Source: Taudactylus pleione (Eukaryota; Chordata; Amphibia; Anura; Myobatrachidae). From it: DNA of 64,000 nt. The stretch's first letter is position 1. Each line of letters starts with the position of its first letter. Location: positions 12,716,501 to 12,780,500 of the forward strand of contig JAUIMM010000040.1 of assembly GCA_031769625.1 (NCBI GenBank), given 5' to 3'. The position numbers were made by a program, and so were the translations under genes. This document shows positions 42,853-55,183 of this stretch, piece after piece. The notes under the pieces were generated by a model that had not been told where the DNA came from, did no database searches, and saw only the letters and a program-made list of their open reading frames with translations.

Positions 42853-45284
42853 GTAATATGGCTGGAAAGTGGTTACCCTTTGAAGAGGGCAGCAGACCAA
42901 TAAAAGAAGACAGTTATTTTTAGGAAGTGGCCTAACCAGGTGCAGATCAAGAGAGGGTAGAGCCCTTGTGCAGCCACCATTTGGGGCGCCCCTCCTCTCA
43001 CTGGCCTTTTCGCAGTAGATTCCTGGAAAGTACCAGCGCCGATCTCTGGGAAAATGGTATGGGTGCCATTTCCCCATTGATTTCTGTAGTGCGCATGAGC
43101 AGATCTTTGGAAATATGGTGTCTGCATCATATCTCTGGTAATACCTGCGGCGCAGACTGAGAAGCAAGTATCTGGAATTAGTGCATGATGTGCATTGTGG
43201 GTCCAGGGGTTCCTTTGCACCCCACACCCTGCACCCATTATAGATACGCCCATGGGCCTAAAATTTGTGTCTTAGCTGGTGGCAGAGTGTTAAAAAGCAT
43301 CTAAAATTAATTTCACAATATCAAAGCCGCTAAAGTTTCCGGGGGTCTAGGCAGCCCCGCCAATCACTGCAAATTTCCATTACACAAAAGTGTATGCGCA
43401 CATTGTGTTTATTGCTCTCATGCTTCCTGTGTGTGTGAGTATCAATACAAAAATTTTGAAGAATAGAGGCAACATTTTTTTATTTGCCCTGGGCTCCATC
43501 AACCTTAGTTATGCCTCTGCCAGGAAAGTGTTGGTTTTATCAGCAGATTGGTACAAAGCAAGCCCTATCTTTTCCATGCTATTATCCTATTTCAGTGCAG
43601 CTTTATGATTTTTATATTTTGTAGTATTGCTTTGTTTATTACTTTGTACTACTTTGCTTATCCCAGATCAGGCATTATAAATTTGTGGTTTGTATAAGCA
43701 TATCAAAAAAGCTAGTTGAAATGAAATGCCTATAGTTTTGCCCAATAAACCCCTATTGCTAAATATTAATGTAAAACTTGAACTAGTACCATATAGCAGT
43801 ATGGCTAGTGGCTACAACTCAGGCACCATCATGAGAGCACTAAAGTCATCATATGTTTCTGTAAGATCATGTCGCGGCCGTATTGCATATTTAGTGAACA
43901 GAAATTGTACATAAGTAGAATGAAGCCATTAGTACATAAAACAGTCAAATCCACAACAACATGCTTGGTACGTGCATACCATGCCTTAATAATTATTTAA
44001 CAGAAAACTATATTTAATATATTGTGTAAAGTGGAGCAAACAAAATTTTCCAATTTAGCAAAGGTTTACCCAACTCATTATTTTTAATTATTAATACTTG
44101 GAAGTTACATAATGTAGCTACAGTAAGTATTATCAGTAAAGGTATAGACTGGCTGCAATCAGCCACAGAGCCTGTACAACTGATATGTGTCCATAATTAA
44201 GATTATCACTTGAATTATTCCATCTAAAGTATAGTCAACAAATTAGGCTTTTTCTCACCTTTTTCGGTCTTTATCTGATTGTGGTTATACAGAGGCCTTT
44301 AGCTGAGCAGCAGCCTGCAGAACATGTGTTACACACGCTTTCTAAAATTAAACATGAAGTTGCTTGTTAAATATAGATATGACCTTGTGAATCAGCAGAC
44401 CAAGTTCATACACTCTCATAGGAAAGAACTACATGTGGATTACAGAGAACTGTTTGGAACACATGCCAGGATCAGTAAATAAATTGCTAGGCATAAACCT
44501 TTCCATATTTACAATGTCATGGACTATAGGATTTTTAGCAACATTTATATACCTTTCAGACCAATGGTTTATCAACCAGTGAATTTCCCTGGTCTCAGTC
44601 CCCGACCCTGGCAGAGTCTACATTGTCTGCATTCACATAGAGCAATAAGTCTGGTTGCTGCGTTTTCACGTGCAAAAACCCACTCTATGTGTGAAAGGGG
44701 TGTTATTAGGCTGAATAATGCAGTAATATACTGTAAAATGTAAACATAAACAGTATCCAACTAACGGTGTTTTCATTCTTCCATGCATAGGGTTGTGTGT
44801 ACTACTATGTATTGGACTTTATAACACTTGCACATTGGCATAATTTATAATCTTTTGATAAATTGTATACAATTCACCAAACTGAACAAAAAAAGGAATA
44901 TAAAAGTGAAAAAAAAAAAATTGAGACAGATACACCAGCAATTAACAAAAAATAAAGCAGAACAAATACATTGAAATTCAGCTACTTCATCACTTATTTA
45001 CTGGAAAGCTACATCTCCAGGACAGATCATCAGGGAGTGCCAGAAAAACATCACTGGTTACTAGGGGCAACAAAATGGATTCACTGTACATAGGTGTTAG
45101 ATGACTTTTAAGACTTACACGATCTCTGAAATAATTAAATTAATAGTTATTGTATACACACACAAACACTTACAAAAAAATAGTCAAACATGGTGTAACT
45201 CCAAATTAACAAGGATAAATGAATTACATTAAGTACATTCGGGTTGCGACATCGCCACTGCGTGAATCAGACTCAGAGTACCTT

Positions 45285-45525
45285 TTGTCTATTTCTCAAA
45301 AAAAATCACCTCCTTCATGTAGGCATTTATATCTGTCCACGAGCTTTAGCATCCCCTTGTTGTACTTGGCTGCCTCCAGTCTACTGAACCAGTTGTTGAC
45401 TACAAGCTTCACTTTATCATCACTTCCAAAATGTCTTCTATCCAGGAAATCTTTGAGTTTAGTGAAAAGGTAAAAAAGTGCTTGGAGCATGGTTTGGACT
45501 ATAGGGTAAATGTTTGAAAACCTTT
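45285..45525 (-). pseudogene. mariner-family transposase C-terminal fragment
   Basis: Minus strand: YSPNHAPSTF in one frame, then after a frameshift LFTKLKDFLDRRHFGSDDKV and NNWFSRLEAAKYNKGMLKLV. The YSP-LAPSD-like block carries the last catalytic region of mariner transposases, and the SDD-V...KGM-KLV--Y tail is typical of the C-terminus. Only about 80 residues remain, with a frame break. Confidence 0.75.
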
Positions 45526-45584
45526 AGTTGTGTAGTTTAGCTAAACTCCATAGGAGACATGTTACATACATCTCCAGGCACCAC

Positions 45585-45800
45585 CGTGGGGAGGTTAGCG
45601 TTAGGCACTAAGGGGGAGGGTTAGGTTTAGGCACTTACCGGGAGGGTTAGGGTGCGGGGTAGGGAGGGTTAATATTAGGGTACAAAAAAGGAGGGTTAGG
45701 GGATAATAGGACAGGGGAACAGTACTCACCGTTCCCTTGTCGGGTTTCCAACCATCATGATGCCGCTGTCACTGTACTAACAGCCGGCATCTCCACCGTC
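45585..45800. repeat. telomere-like GGTTAGG-containing element
   Basis: GGAGGTTAGCGTTAGGCAC, GGGTTAGGTTTAGGCAC and GGAGGGTTAGGG words precede CGTTCCCTTGTCGGGTTTCC. Similar in layout to 15290-15830. Confidence 0.55.
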
Positions 45801-46865
45801 TGTATTTCATACCAATTTCGTGATAAGCTAACCCCATCTATAGCACCTATTCGATAAAACATTTATACAAATAAAATAATTATTATTAAGAGACCTAGGA
45901 GAAAACAGGTTCTATTGTGTACACATCCTGGCTAGATGATAAAACACAGACTACTACTGCCAATGTCAATATAGTTAGATTAACCCCTATCTTTACTTAC
46001 ATACATTCATTTTCATAGCTACTCTTATTGTTGGAAGCAGGTATTTATAGATTTACATTATTAACTATGGATTATGTCATAATCATAATAACAAGGAGGA
46101 ACTGGGGAGTACAGTAATTCTGTATAGAGAATTTTAACATGCTTTGAAATGTGAGCAAAAGAGACATATGGTACATGGGGGGCTGCATGCTTATTGTAAA
46201 TGATATCACTAGCGTGACTAGCTAGTTACTTGCATAGTTACATCTCCAGCTGATAGTATAAAGATGTTTGTTTGATGTGGATGTTTGTGTTTAATGATAT
46301 ATGTAGTAGCAAATGTGACTTTCACATATAGTGCTAAGACTGTTAAGACTCTATTTCTTTTTTGTGTATGGCACTTTATTACATTATACTGTGTACGAAT
46401 AGGGTAACGTAACTTGCATTTATTACTAACGCTATCCTATAGCATTTCTATGCTATCATTAGGTATAAGTATACACACTTGTACAAATGGTATAGAAATA
46501 CTGCAATATTTTCAGTTGTGTGTATCTTGTGATATGTGCAACTCAACAGAATGTTTTTATTTTGGGAAAAAGTCCATTAAAATCTAAATAAGGCTCAGTG
46601 TGTCTGGGAAATGCCCTAATTAGCATCACAAGTACATTGCCTTCCCTCTTAATGACAAATGATGTCCAGTAACATTCATCTCTTTTATACCTCTCGCAGT
46701 GGGCAAGTATAACAAGTAGCCAATTACAATAGCAGTTAATTATCCATGATATAATGGGCTTAGATGTCTGACTAGCAGCTGTGCAGTTAAAAGCTGGAGG
46801 AAGGCTCCAGCCCCTCCCTTCCATCACTGACTAACTCTAGGACACAGCCTCACTTCAACCCCCAG

Positions 46866-47680
46866 CATACCTGCCGAAGTTTTGGCTGCACCCTTCAGGA
46901 GCGGTCAGCTAGATCTGCACTCCAAGGAAGGGGGCAAATTGCAGCGCAGCTGGGTGGATCTGAGGTCGTGACAACACTGTTGTGTCATCGTAGCCCAAAC
47001 CCCATTATTCAATGCCATGATACCGGCATTGTGAAGCGAATTGCATTATCAGCCACCTGTACTGCCTGGGAAGTGGGTGACTGCAGCGAAGTGGCTCCAG
47101 CCTCCAGGCTTCCCGGCCATTCTGGGTGGGTAGGCAAGTGTTCCCCCAGCTTATTTGATTGATTGCACAAGACTGTACCCTCTTGACATAACCTGAAGCA
47201 GGTGACTCCCACTAAGTGGTGATTTCAGTGTACATGACTTTATCTGCGTATCAGTGACATTTAAAGCATAGAGGTCAGTGTAGGCCAGGGTTGCCGACAA
47301 TCTGGTTGCCCCTTCCGAGATGGAGCAGCCAGATCAGCATAGCAGGGGGCATGGCCGGGTCAAGGGGGCGGGGTGGACAGCTTTCCCTGCATTTGTGGGC
47401 GGAGCGGGGGTGTGGCCATGCAAACACGTAATTTTTGCCCCACCCACGCTACACAATGTCAAGTTTACCAGCAATGTGAAGCAGAGGGCAAGGCCAAAAT
47501 GACGCGATTCAGCGTTAATCAAGTCACCTCCCCCCCCCCGCCACTGTGATTTTTGTTACCGCGAGGGGGGGGGGGGTGGAGGGATGGCCGCCGGGAGGCT
47601 TGCCTGCCTTTCCGGAAGGCCAGGAGCGGCACCTGCTTTTTGGGAGGCTTCCGGCCGTATCGGGAGGTTAGGTTAGTATG
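46866..47680. mobile_element. candidate hAT-like non-autonomous element
   Basis: CATACCTGCCGAAG at the left and GGGAGGTTAGGTTAGTATG at the right resemble the CATACTTGCC...GGCAAGTATG ends at 30346-34131. An 8-bp duplication is not seen and the interior is heterogeneous, including a C10/G12 inverted tract near 47528-47575. Confidence 0.35.
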
Positions 47681-48179
47681 GTGTAGGCAGGACCGCTCAA
47701 AAGAATTATTGATGCCTGACAATTTTTGACCCCAGGCCACCTCTCCTTGAAAGATAAGCTTGAAAAATTTTATATCTCAGTGTTTAAAACATGTTATATC
47801 TCAGTTGATGGCCCAGAGAGTAGGCAACCACAAAAACGGAAGTCTCTTGAAATTGAGTTGCAAAAATAAATATTTTTGAATAAATATAAACTGAATTTTG
47901 AGCTTATTTTTTTTTACTAACCAATATCACATATTTCTATTGTGCTATATTTATGAAAGACTTGCACTGGTAAGAATCCAAACAAATTTATTTTACATTT
48001 TCTAGTGTCATTGTATTTGTTCACTTTAGATTATAGAACTCTCATATGTAAATAATAGGTAGAAGTGGATAAAGCTGTGGCAAAAAATTGGGCAAATCAC
48101 ATTTTTTGTAGCAGACCAGGCTGTTTTGCAGGTGTGAAGTTCCAGTGATAAAACACATCTTCAATATAAAATGATTGGT

Positions 48180-48560
48180 CTATTTGCTTGTCTGTCCGGT
48201 TATGCAATCGGACACTCCTGCACCGATTGGGATGAAACCAATGCGAGGTGGTTCAGTTAGATCTTGGTCAGGTTTTAGGGGGGTTAGGGTCCTGGTCGGA
48301 CCTCCCGTTGGTGTATGCTGGGCAGAACTTTGACCTTGAGAGCCTGTTCTGGGCCTTCCACTGGATGGATTTGGACGAAAACTTCACAGAGTGGTAACAT
48401 TGGATCTCAGAAGATAGACTAGGGGGTTGAGGTCCCAGCCGACCTCCTGTTGGTGTGCTAGGCAGAACTTTGACCCGGGGAGCCTGTTCTGGGCCTTCCA
48501 CTGGATGGAGTTGGATGAAAACTTCACAGTGGAGTGGAAACTGGTCTGGGTACTTCAGCT
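48180..48560. repeat. two-copy direct repeat of about 170 bp
   Basis: GGGCAGAACTTTGACC...GAGCCTGTTCTGGGCCTTCC and the following ACTGGATGGA-TTGGA-GAAAACTTCACAG occur twice (about 48290-48390 and 48440-48530). The opening GGTCTATTTGCTTGTCTGTC looks like an interspersed repeat. No gene supported. Confidence 0.7.
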
Positions 48561-49872
48561 AGTCAGATATAATTTCCAAACAGTTATGATCCCCAGCCAT
48601 TCCTATGGTATTGCTTTACTAGAATCTACAAGGAAAGAAGAACAGATACAGGCAGTGTTTCTGTCTCAGTTGCCCCAGTATTAGACCCACATTGTGTATT
48701 TGTTCCACATAGTACTGAGTCCAGTAGTGGTTCTAGAGAGAGCAATTTAGAATAGCTCTGCCCCTCCTCCACTCTGTTCAGTGGATTGCCCACCAGGCAC
48801 ATCCAATACTATATTAAATGTACAAATGTGGGATCTGGAAATACATGCCCTAATAGAGCTGTATTTAAAAAAAAGACAATTGTATATACAGATCTTTGTT
48901 AATGCAGCTCATCATCCGTGCACACGTCACCATAATGGCTCATGGCACATAGCTTCCCAGTCATGTCTCCCAACCTTTTTGTCCTCAACAGACAGCAACA
49001 CACCCACTGTTGAATTACTTGTGTCTCATCGATGTAGGCATGGCCATTCAAAAGGGTTCACTACTGAATGTCTACATTGATGGCATGAAACCATTGACAG
49101 AAAACCATTGATTGGTTTGAACCATTCATGGGCATCAGATGCCAAGCATCTGTACTGTGGGACATGGTGGGCCAATCAGGGAAAGGGTGAGGCTACGTGA
49201 TGCAATGGGGAGGCAGAGCTAATTGGCAGGCCAATCAGATAAGGGGGGCTATAGAAATATGGGAAGAAATGCATTACTATACATTTGTGTATGGGTGGCT
49301 TGCTATCAAATTGGTGAGAGGTAAACAGTGTTACTAATAGCTCTCTAATGTCATGACCACACTCACAACATGCACACACCCCTGATTGTGGCCCATTTGG
49401 ACCAAAAAAAGCTGTGCACCCCTGGTCTAGATGTTACTAGAAAGCACTCTATATTGTATAGGTCATAAAGATGCTCTCTTATATAGAGCATTGCAAGGTG
49501 TGTGGGGAACCCTGGGAAGAGAGGGTTTCCCGCTACAACAATCGGCATGTTCTCCAAGGGAGAGGAGCCCTGTGTTGTGCCAGTGTAATGGCGTGGAAAC
49601 ACCAGGAACGGCATATCAAGTCACACTCATTACTAACTAACATCTGCTTGTATTTGCCCCCAGGCCAATTGGTGCCATAATACTCCACATACAGTATCTA
49701 TGGGTTTTCGAGGAAATCTATGAACACTTGTGCAAATCAAAGCACACTATGTGATCTTAGCTGATTCTACGCAGTGACACAGCTGTTCTGCTCTTCCTAA
49801 ATGGCATGTGCACACTGCATGCAGACATAACATATATATTATACTAAGCAGAGTCCCCTCAACTATGTATAG

Positions 49873-50057
49873 CAGGGGTTCCCAACCACGGTCCTCAAGG
49901 CACACTAACAGTCCAGGTTTTAGGGATAGCCATACTTGAGCACAAGTGACTTAATTAGTGCCTCAGTTATTTTGATTAAACCATCTGTGCACAATCATGG
50001 ATATCACTAAAACCAGGACTGTTAGTGTGCCTTGAGGACCGAGGTTGGGAATCACTG
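49873..50057. mobile_element. hAT-type MITE, family H1 copy 2, perfect 8-bp duplication
   Basis: CAGGGGTTCCCAACCACGG and CCGAGGTTGGGAATCACTG are inverted ends. ATGTATAG flanks exactly at 49865-49872 and 50058-50065. The interior CCATACTTGAGCACAAGTGA matches 6463-6625. Confidence 0.92.
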
Positions 50058-50337
50058 ATGTATAGGCTGTGCAAAAAGTGCTACGATCATCTACTAGCCC
50101 ATCAAATACACATACTACAGATGTCAGATGCAGGACAACAGAGAGGCAGGCTGCATTTAACTTACTTCTACATAGAAAGTAGGAATTGCAATTGACGGCT
50201 AGAAACCATCGATGGTTTTACCATCAGTGTCAGAGGGGCAGATGGTTTCCCACCATCGATGGTAGCCATTGGCCCAATGTTTTTTTTTCCAAGCCTGCAC
50301 TGCAGTGCAGAGCTACTAGGCTGTCAGGTGTGGTTCA

Positions 50338-50730
50338 AAAGGTCTACAGGAAAAAGGTAGACACCACAAGTTAGACAGGCAATAGGTCGACAGGGACACA
50401 AGGTCGACATGGTCAAAAGGTCGACACATAAATGGTCAACACATATTTTTTCTAGCCCTAATCTCCACCCTAACCCTCCCCTTGGTGTCTATCCCTGACC
50501 ACCGGGGTAGGTGCCTAACCCTAACCGTCCCTTCTAGTGCCTAACCCTCCCTCCTCGTGCCTAACCCTAACCAACTGAGTAAGTGCCTAACCCTCCGGTA
50601 AGTGCCTAACCCTAAAAACAAACAAACATGTTGCAACCATTATTGTGTCGACCTTTTGACCATGTCGACCTATTGCCTGTCTAACTTGTGGTGTCTACCT
50701 AAACATTGTCTACCTTTTTATTGTAGATCT
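50338..50730. mobile_element. GTCGAC-bounded element with telomere-like core, copy 2
   Basis: Left GGTAGACACCACAAGTTAGA, CAATAGGTCGACAGGG, AAAAGGTCGACACA; right GTGTCGACCTTTTGACCATG, GTCGACCTATTGCCTGTCTA, CTTGTGGTGTCTACC. These are nested inverted pairs. The core is CCCTAACCCTCC / GTGCCTAACCCTAA. Related to 9577-9915. Confidence 0.8.
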
Positions 50731-51080
50731 AAATACTGGATACCTAGGCAGCTCAATTCAACTGCAGAACACATCAGTGGCAGTAACTGACTTGTGCCGG
50801 GATGGCGGGCATGGCTGGCCCACTTCATTGACTTGACACCCAACTTGCTCAGATAGAGGAGCAGAGTGAGCCTGAAGCCCTGCCCTTCCTCTAGCTGCAG
50901 TGCACTGCTGACCTGACAGGCTCAGCTGTCAGTCTACAGCCCCACCCACTCTATCTTCTTCATATACAGGCAGTCTGTCACTGTCTGAGCTCAGCAGCCG
51001 ATGCCTGTTTCAGGCGTGAAGTCTCTTCTTCACATGCACGGACCTTCCATGGCAGGAACCATCAATTGTAACCCATTGCA

Positions 51081-54000
51081 TGTGTGATACCCCCATAGTT
51101 ATGGGGTTACCCCTTTAATTAGTTAGGAGATATAGATACCTTTTTTATAAGATCAAATAGCACCATTGGTCCCATAGGATAATACAGTGAACTTTTGCTG
51201 ACCTTTCGCCGTCGGACCTTACTGAGCATGTGCAAACAGAGAGGTAGAAAGTGCCCCTTGGTCAGCAACCCATTTTTGGAGGGAAAATCCTGCCCCATTG
51301 ATAGGCAGCTCTAGTGTCTAGGCAGAGATCCCTGTAGGCGGCCTGTTGCTGGGTTCCCCCTGTCCACTCATAGATGCCAGACTGACAGGGAGAATATGGG
51401 AAAGCTTATAAAATACCATCCCCAGGGCTGTCAGAGCTGAGTCTGGGAGGAATTTCTGAAAAAAGGATTGTCTGTGAGGTGTTTCTGTGGAGTGCCCTTG
51501 GATCTGTAAAAATAAGGGAGAGTATTCCCCTATGTTACCCTGGATTACAAATACTGCACCTGGTATGCTGTCTGTAATGAGTTGCTGTGGAGTGCCCCTG
51601 GATCTGTACAAATAGGGGTGCAGAAACCCCTCTTGTTTACCCTGGATTACATATACTGCACCTGGTGCTGTCTGTAAGGAGTTTCAGTGGAGTGCCCTTG
51701 GAGCTGTAAACATAAGGATGTTATAACTTTTATGTTTGCCCTGGATTACAATTACCAGACTTCACATTAGTCCGGAAGGCTACCTGTTCAATCTGCCAGG
51801 AGAGGTGCTCTGATGCTGGATGTGAGTCCCAGGAGGAAGCTTGCCTGGGGATTTGCATAGAGCACCCTGCTTTGGAAGAAGCCCCCTCTGAATAAAGGAC
51901 TGCCTTCCTAAGTGCCTGTTATCAGGAGGCGCCACATGTGGAAGTCTGCACATGCTGGGAGAGAAGAGGAGCTGCCTGTGAAGGATGTCTCATCGCTCCA
52001 TCATCGCAAATGAAGCCCCCGCTGAGGAAAAGGTCCCGCCAGTGACGAAAACCCTGCTGGCACCCGCACGGGCAGAAGAAAAGACAGCCCCAGAGGAAGA
52101 GTGCTTCAGGACCCCTCCTGCTGCTGTGTTTGTTTGCTGGACAGAGCCCCTGTGGAAAGGGATTTTGCACCTGTTGCCCCTTGTAAAATACCTGCCGGAG
52201 GTAGGCAGCTGGAAGCTCCGGTGCGGTGCCTAGCATCCCGGAGTTTCCCTGAACATCGTGGGAGGCTGAACAGCCACTGCCAGGGGTGAGTTCATACCAG
52301 AACCTCCCTATATCCTGCCCCTCCACAGCTGAGTCTATTGCATTATCCTTTACCTTGTGGCTAACCATGATTAGGCTGGGAGACTAGGTTTTGTGTAAAA
52401 GCTGGGACCGGGGGTTAGTTTCGCACACAACTGGGTGTAGAAAGGGGTCATAGTGTCTTAAATTAGGTAAAGTGTGTAATGTTGAAATAGGGGGAAAGTA
52501 AAAGATAGGTCACCCCCTCTTTTCCCCAAGAATTGTATTGGTGGTCATTTTCTTTCCTGTGAACCTCTGGCTCATGTCCAGGAGGGGACGTGATCTATGG
52601 GTGTTGGCTCATGTCCGATGCCACTGTGGGTGATGTATAAAGGATTTTATGTCTAGCTTTAAACTAAATGTAATGCCATGTGATATGTATTTGGCTCTGT
52701 TTAGTGTTTGACTCGTGTGTTAGCTGAAGTGGTTGATAGTGGCCCTCCGTGGCCCTTGATCTGTTATAGCACTCTGTAAAGCTGTTCACTGCTCGCTGTG
52801 TTATTATTGTCAATGCTGACTAATATTTTGCTTGCATGAAATGTTTGAATATTTACTGGTACTGGTGTTAATGCAAATTGTCTCTTATACACTGTTTGGC
52901 CCGGTATCCATTTCAAGGTGCATTCATGCTGATGTAATATATATTATTTTTGGTGTCATCTCATTAGCAAAACGTGTATGTTTACTGTGAATCTGTTACC
53001 TTGTCAATTTCTGTGGTGTAAAGTACATTACTTGTTTTATTTAGCCCTGTGTAACCCCGGCTGGCAATTCTGGTGGTAATTTGCGGCATAGGCATTTAGG
53101 GAAACTGTGTTACATTATTGCTGCCGGTGAACTACTGCTATCAGCATAGCTTCAGTGTTGTCCTCATTTTTCTCAAGGCCCAAAAACTGTTACATTATTG
53201 CTGCCGGTGAACTACTGCTATCAGCATAGCCTCAGTGTTGTCCTTATTTTTCTCAAGGCCCAAAAACTGTTACATTATTGCTGCCGGTGAACTACTGCTA
53301 TCAGCATAGCCTCAGTGTTGTCCTTATTTTTCTCAAGGCTCAGAGACTGTGTTACATTATTGCTGCCGGTGAACTAATGCTATCAGCATAGCCTCAGTGT
53401 TGTCCTTATTTTTCTCAAGGCTCAGAGACTGTGTTACATTATTGCTGCCGGTGAACTACTGCTACAAGCATAGCCTCAGTGTGATCCCTATTTCCTTGAG
53501 GCTCAAGGACTGTGTTACCTTATTGCAAGTTGCCGGTGAACTACTGCTACTAGCATAGCCTCAGTGTATCCCTATTTTCTCAAGGCTCAAGGAGTGTGTT
53601 AAATTATTGCAAGTTGCCGGTGAACTACTGCTACCAGCATAGCCTCAGTGTGATCCCTATTTTCTCAAGGCTCAAGGACTGTTACATTATTGCAAGTTGC
53701 CGGTGAACTACTGCTACCAGCATAGCCTCAGTGTAGTCCTTATTTTCTCAAGGCTCAAAGAATGTGTTAAATTATTGCAAAGTTGCCGGTGAATTACTGC
53801 TATCTGCATAAACTGTTAGCCGTTTTCAGCTGGAGATCTACAAGTTCAAGCTTGTCCTGCATGTGTTTTCCCACGTTTCTTTAGCAAAAGTTGAAGCATT
53901 AGCACGGGCTGTATATCAAAGCTATAGCCTGCAGGTGCATTACTGACCCGAACTCGACCTGCAGGTTTCAAGTACTGTTCTTTCTTTTGCTTGGAGTTAA

Positions 54001-54364
54001 AGTCTGCAGATACTGTGGTTCTTGTTGTTTACACTCGCTTGCCAGCTGGGGTCACCGGTAGAAGACAGGGGGGTAATAAGCAAAGATCTTGATATTAAAA
54101 AGTGTAATTTATTTATTTTAATCTGTGAATGGTAAACATTTCCTGTGTCAAGTGTTAATCTTTGATTGGACCGGTTACAATAAAATTGTGTTGTACCTTC
54201 CATTCGGTCTGGTCACTGTGTCTGCAAAAACAAAAGGGAACATTAGCAAACTTGCCTCTCTGTCACGGTGTGTCCTATATAAGCTACGAAGAACTCGGCC
54301 ACCTAAGCATTTCTAAACACACCTGAACCCGGTGCTAGTGGTGCACCAGTCTGTACATCACACA
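51081..54364. mobile_element. possible long LTR block
   Basis: TGTGTGAT at 51081 and ATCACACA at 54357-54364 are perfect inverted ends of TG...CA form. Between them lie three 115-120-bp repeats (51480-51760, CTGTGGAGTGCCC-TGGATCTG), nine 80-bp repeats (53109-53815) and AATAAA near 54178. Target duplication was not found and no gag/pol is seen, so the boundaries are tentative. Confidence 0.35.
53109..53815. repeat. 80-85-bp tandem repeat, nine units
   Basis: GTTACATTATTGCTGCCGGT starts lie at 53109, 53189, 53269, 53351, 53433, 53514, 53598, 53681 and 53766. The period grows from 80 to 85 bp along the array as AAGTT is inserted after TTGC. Each unit has GAACTACTGCTA and AGCATAGCCTCAGTGT. Confidence 0.95.
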
Positions 54365-54493
54365 TAGATTCAGACCATCAACGGTTCCTTCCCCATTTTT
54401 TTCCCCATTAATGGCAACCATCAATGGGGAGCACACCGATGGCTACCTCTAATAAAAAGTGAGTGCCAGGTAACATACTACAGAGAGGCAGAT

Positions 54494-54640
54494 AGCGGAG
54501 ATGTATCAAACCTTGGAGAGAGATAAAGGACCAACCAATCAGCTCCTGTCACCTTACAGGCTGTGTTTGTAAAATGAGTTAGGAGCTGATTGTTTTGTAC
54601 GTTATCTCTCTCAACATTATTATCTCTCCCCTCCCTCCGT
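54494..54640. mobile_element. palindromic MITE, family M2 copy 4 (diverged)
   Basis: AGCGGAGATGTATCAAACC, CCAACCAATCAGCTCCTGTC and TTAGGAGCTGATTG form an eroded hairpin like those at 13110 and 29140. Lies about 240 bp before the NDUFA5 start codon. Confidence 0.65.
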
Positions 54641-54699
54641 GATATAACAGTATGGAGAGGGGGAGGTGGAGGAATTGCAGAAGGTATATGCAGAAACGG

Positions 54700-54876
54700 T
54701 TAAGCTAATTTGAGCAGTGAAAGGTAACATTTGCGTCGCTGCGTGACGTTGCAAGCAGTGACAGCACGCGCGTATAATCACACTAGGTTAGCCCAAGTGA
54801 CTCGGCGATTGATTGCTAGAGGCTGCGGCAGCCTGAACTGTGGATCTTGCTACCCAAAGTGCATTGCGAGACAACT
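54700..54876 (+). promoter_or_regulatory. NDUFA5: NDUFA5 promoter / 5' UTR with ZNF143-like site
   Basis: GC- and CpG-rich compared with its surroundings (GCACGCGCG near 54764). At 54851-54868 TACCCAAAGTGCATTGCG closely fits the ZNF143/Staf consensus core CCCA-N2-ATGC-N2-TGCG, with one core mismatch. Such sites are common in TATA-less promoters of nuclear genes for mitochondrial proteins. No TATA box precedes it. The transcription start cannot be fixed. Confidence 0.5.
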
Positions 54877-54897
54877 ATGGCCGGCTTGCTGAAAAAG
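54877..54897 (+). CDS. NDUFA5: NDUFA5 exon 1 (complex I subunit)
   Basis: A 21-bp coding exon, MAGLLKK, followed directly by a GTGAGACG donor in phase 0. Human NDUFA5 begins MAGVLKK and is split by an intron at the same point before TTGLVG. The protein is an accessory subunit of mitochondrial NADH:ubiquinone oxidoreductase, located in the matrix arm. So short an exon is identifiable only with its partner at 59220-59264. The ATG has a purine-poor but acceptable context (CAACTATGG). Confidence 0.9.
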
Positions 54898-55183
54898 GTG
54901 AGACGGCGGAGGTCACAGGACGGGATCTGGCTGCCGCTGTGTGTCTGCAGGGAGAGGCGGTGTGCACATACAGTAGTGATAAGTCCCCGCATGCACCGCG
55001 CTTCTATCATTATTAATCGGAAGATTTATTTTTCTTTTAAACTGTTTTTTTATTGAAAGGTGCGCGTGCCCCCTGTCCCGGTAACGGCGCTGTGTGGTCC
55101 TCCTGCTGCAGCTGCTCAGAGCGGAGACCGCATCCTTATCGTACACACACATATATAATCCAAGATTGCAGGTGCACACTTTT

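Larger units (their letters stand above)
41268..54876. other. region between ASB15 and NDUFA5 coding starts
   Basis: The two genes point away from each other across 13.6 kb. ASB15 5' non-coding exons and promoter should be here but have no recognisable signature. Contents: diverged minisatellite (41685-42005), TA/CA microsatellite, mariner fragment, telomere-like element, hAT MITE, GTCGAC element and a possible LTR block. 42010-44900, 45800-46860 and 47700-48180 show nothing assignable. Confidence 0.7.

Noticed and set aside
42763..43253. Overlapping minus-strand frames of 154 and 126 residues
   Set aside because: They run through an interspersed repeat also found near 4134 and through a TA/CA microsatellite.
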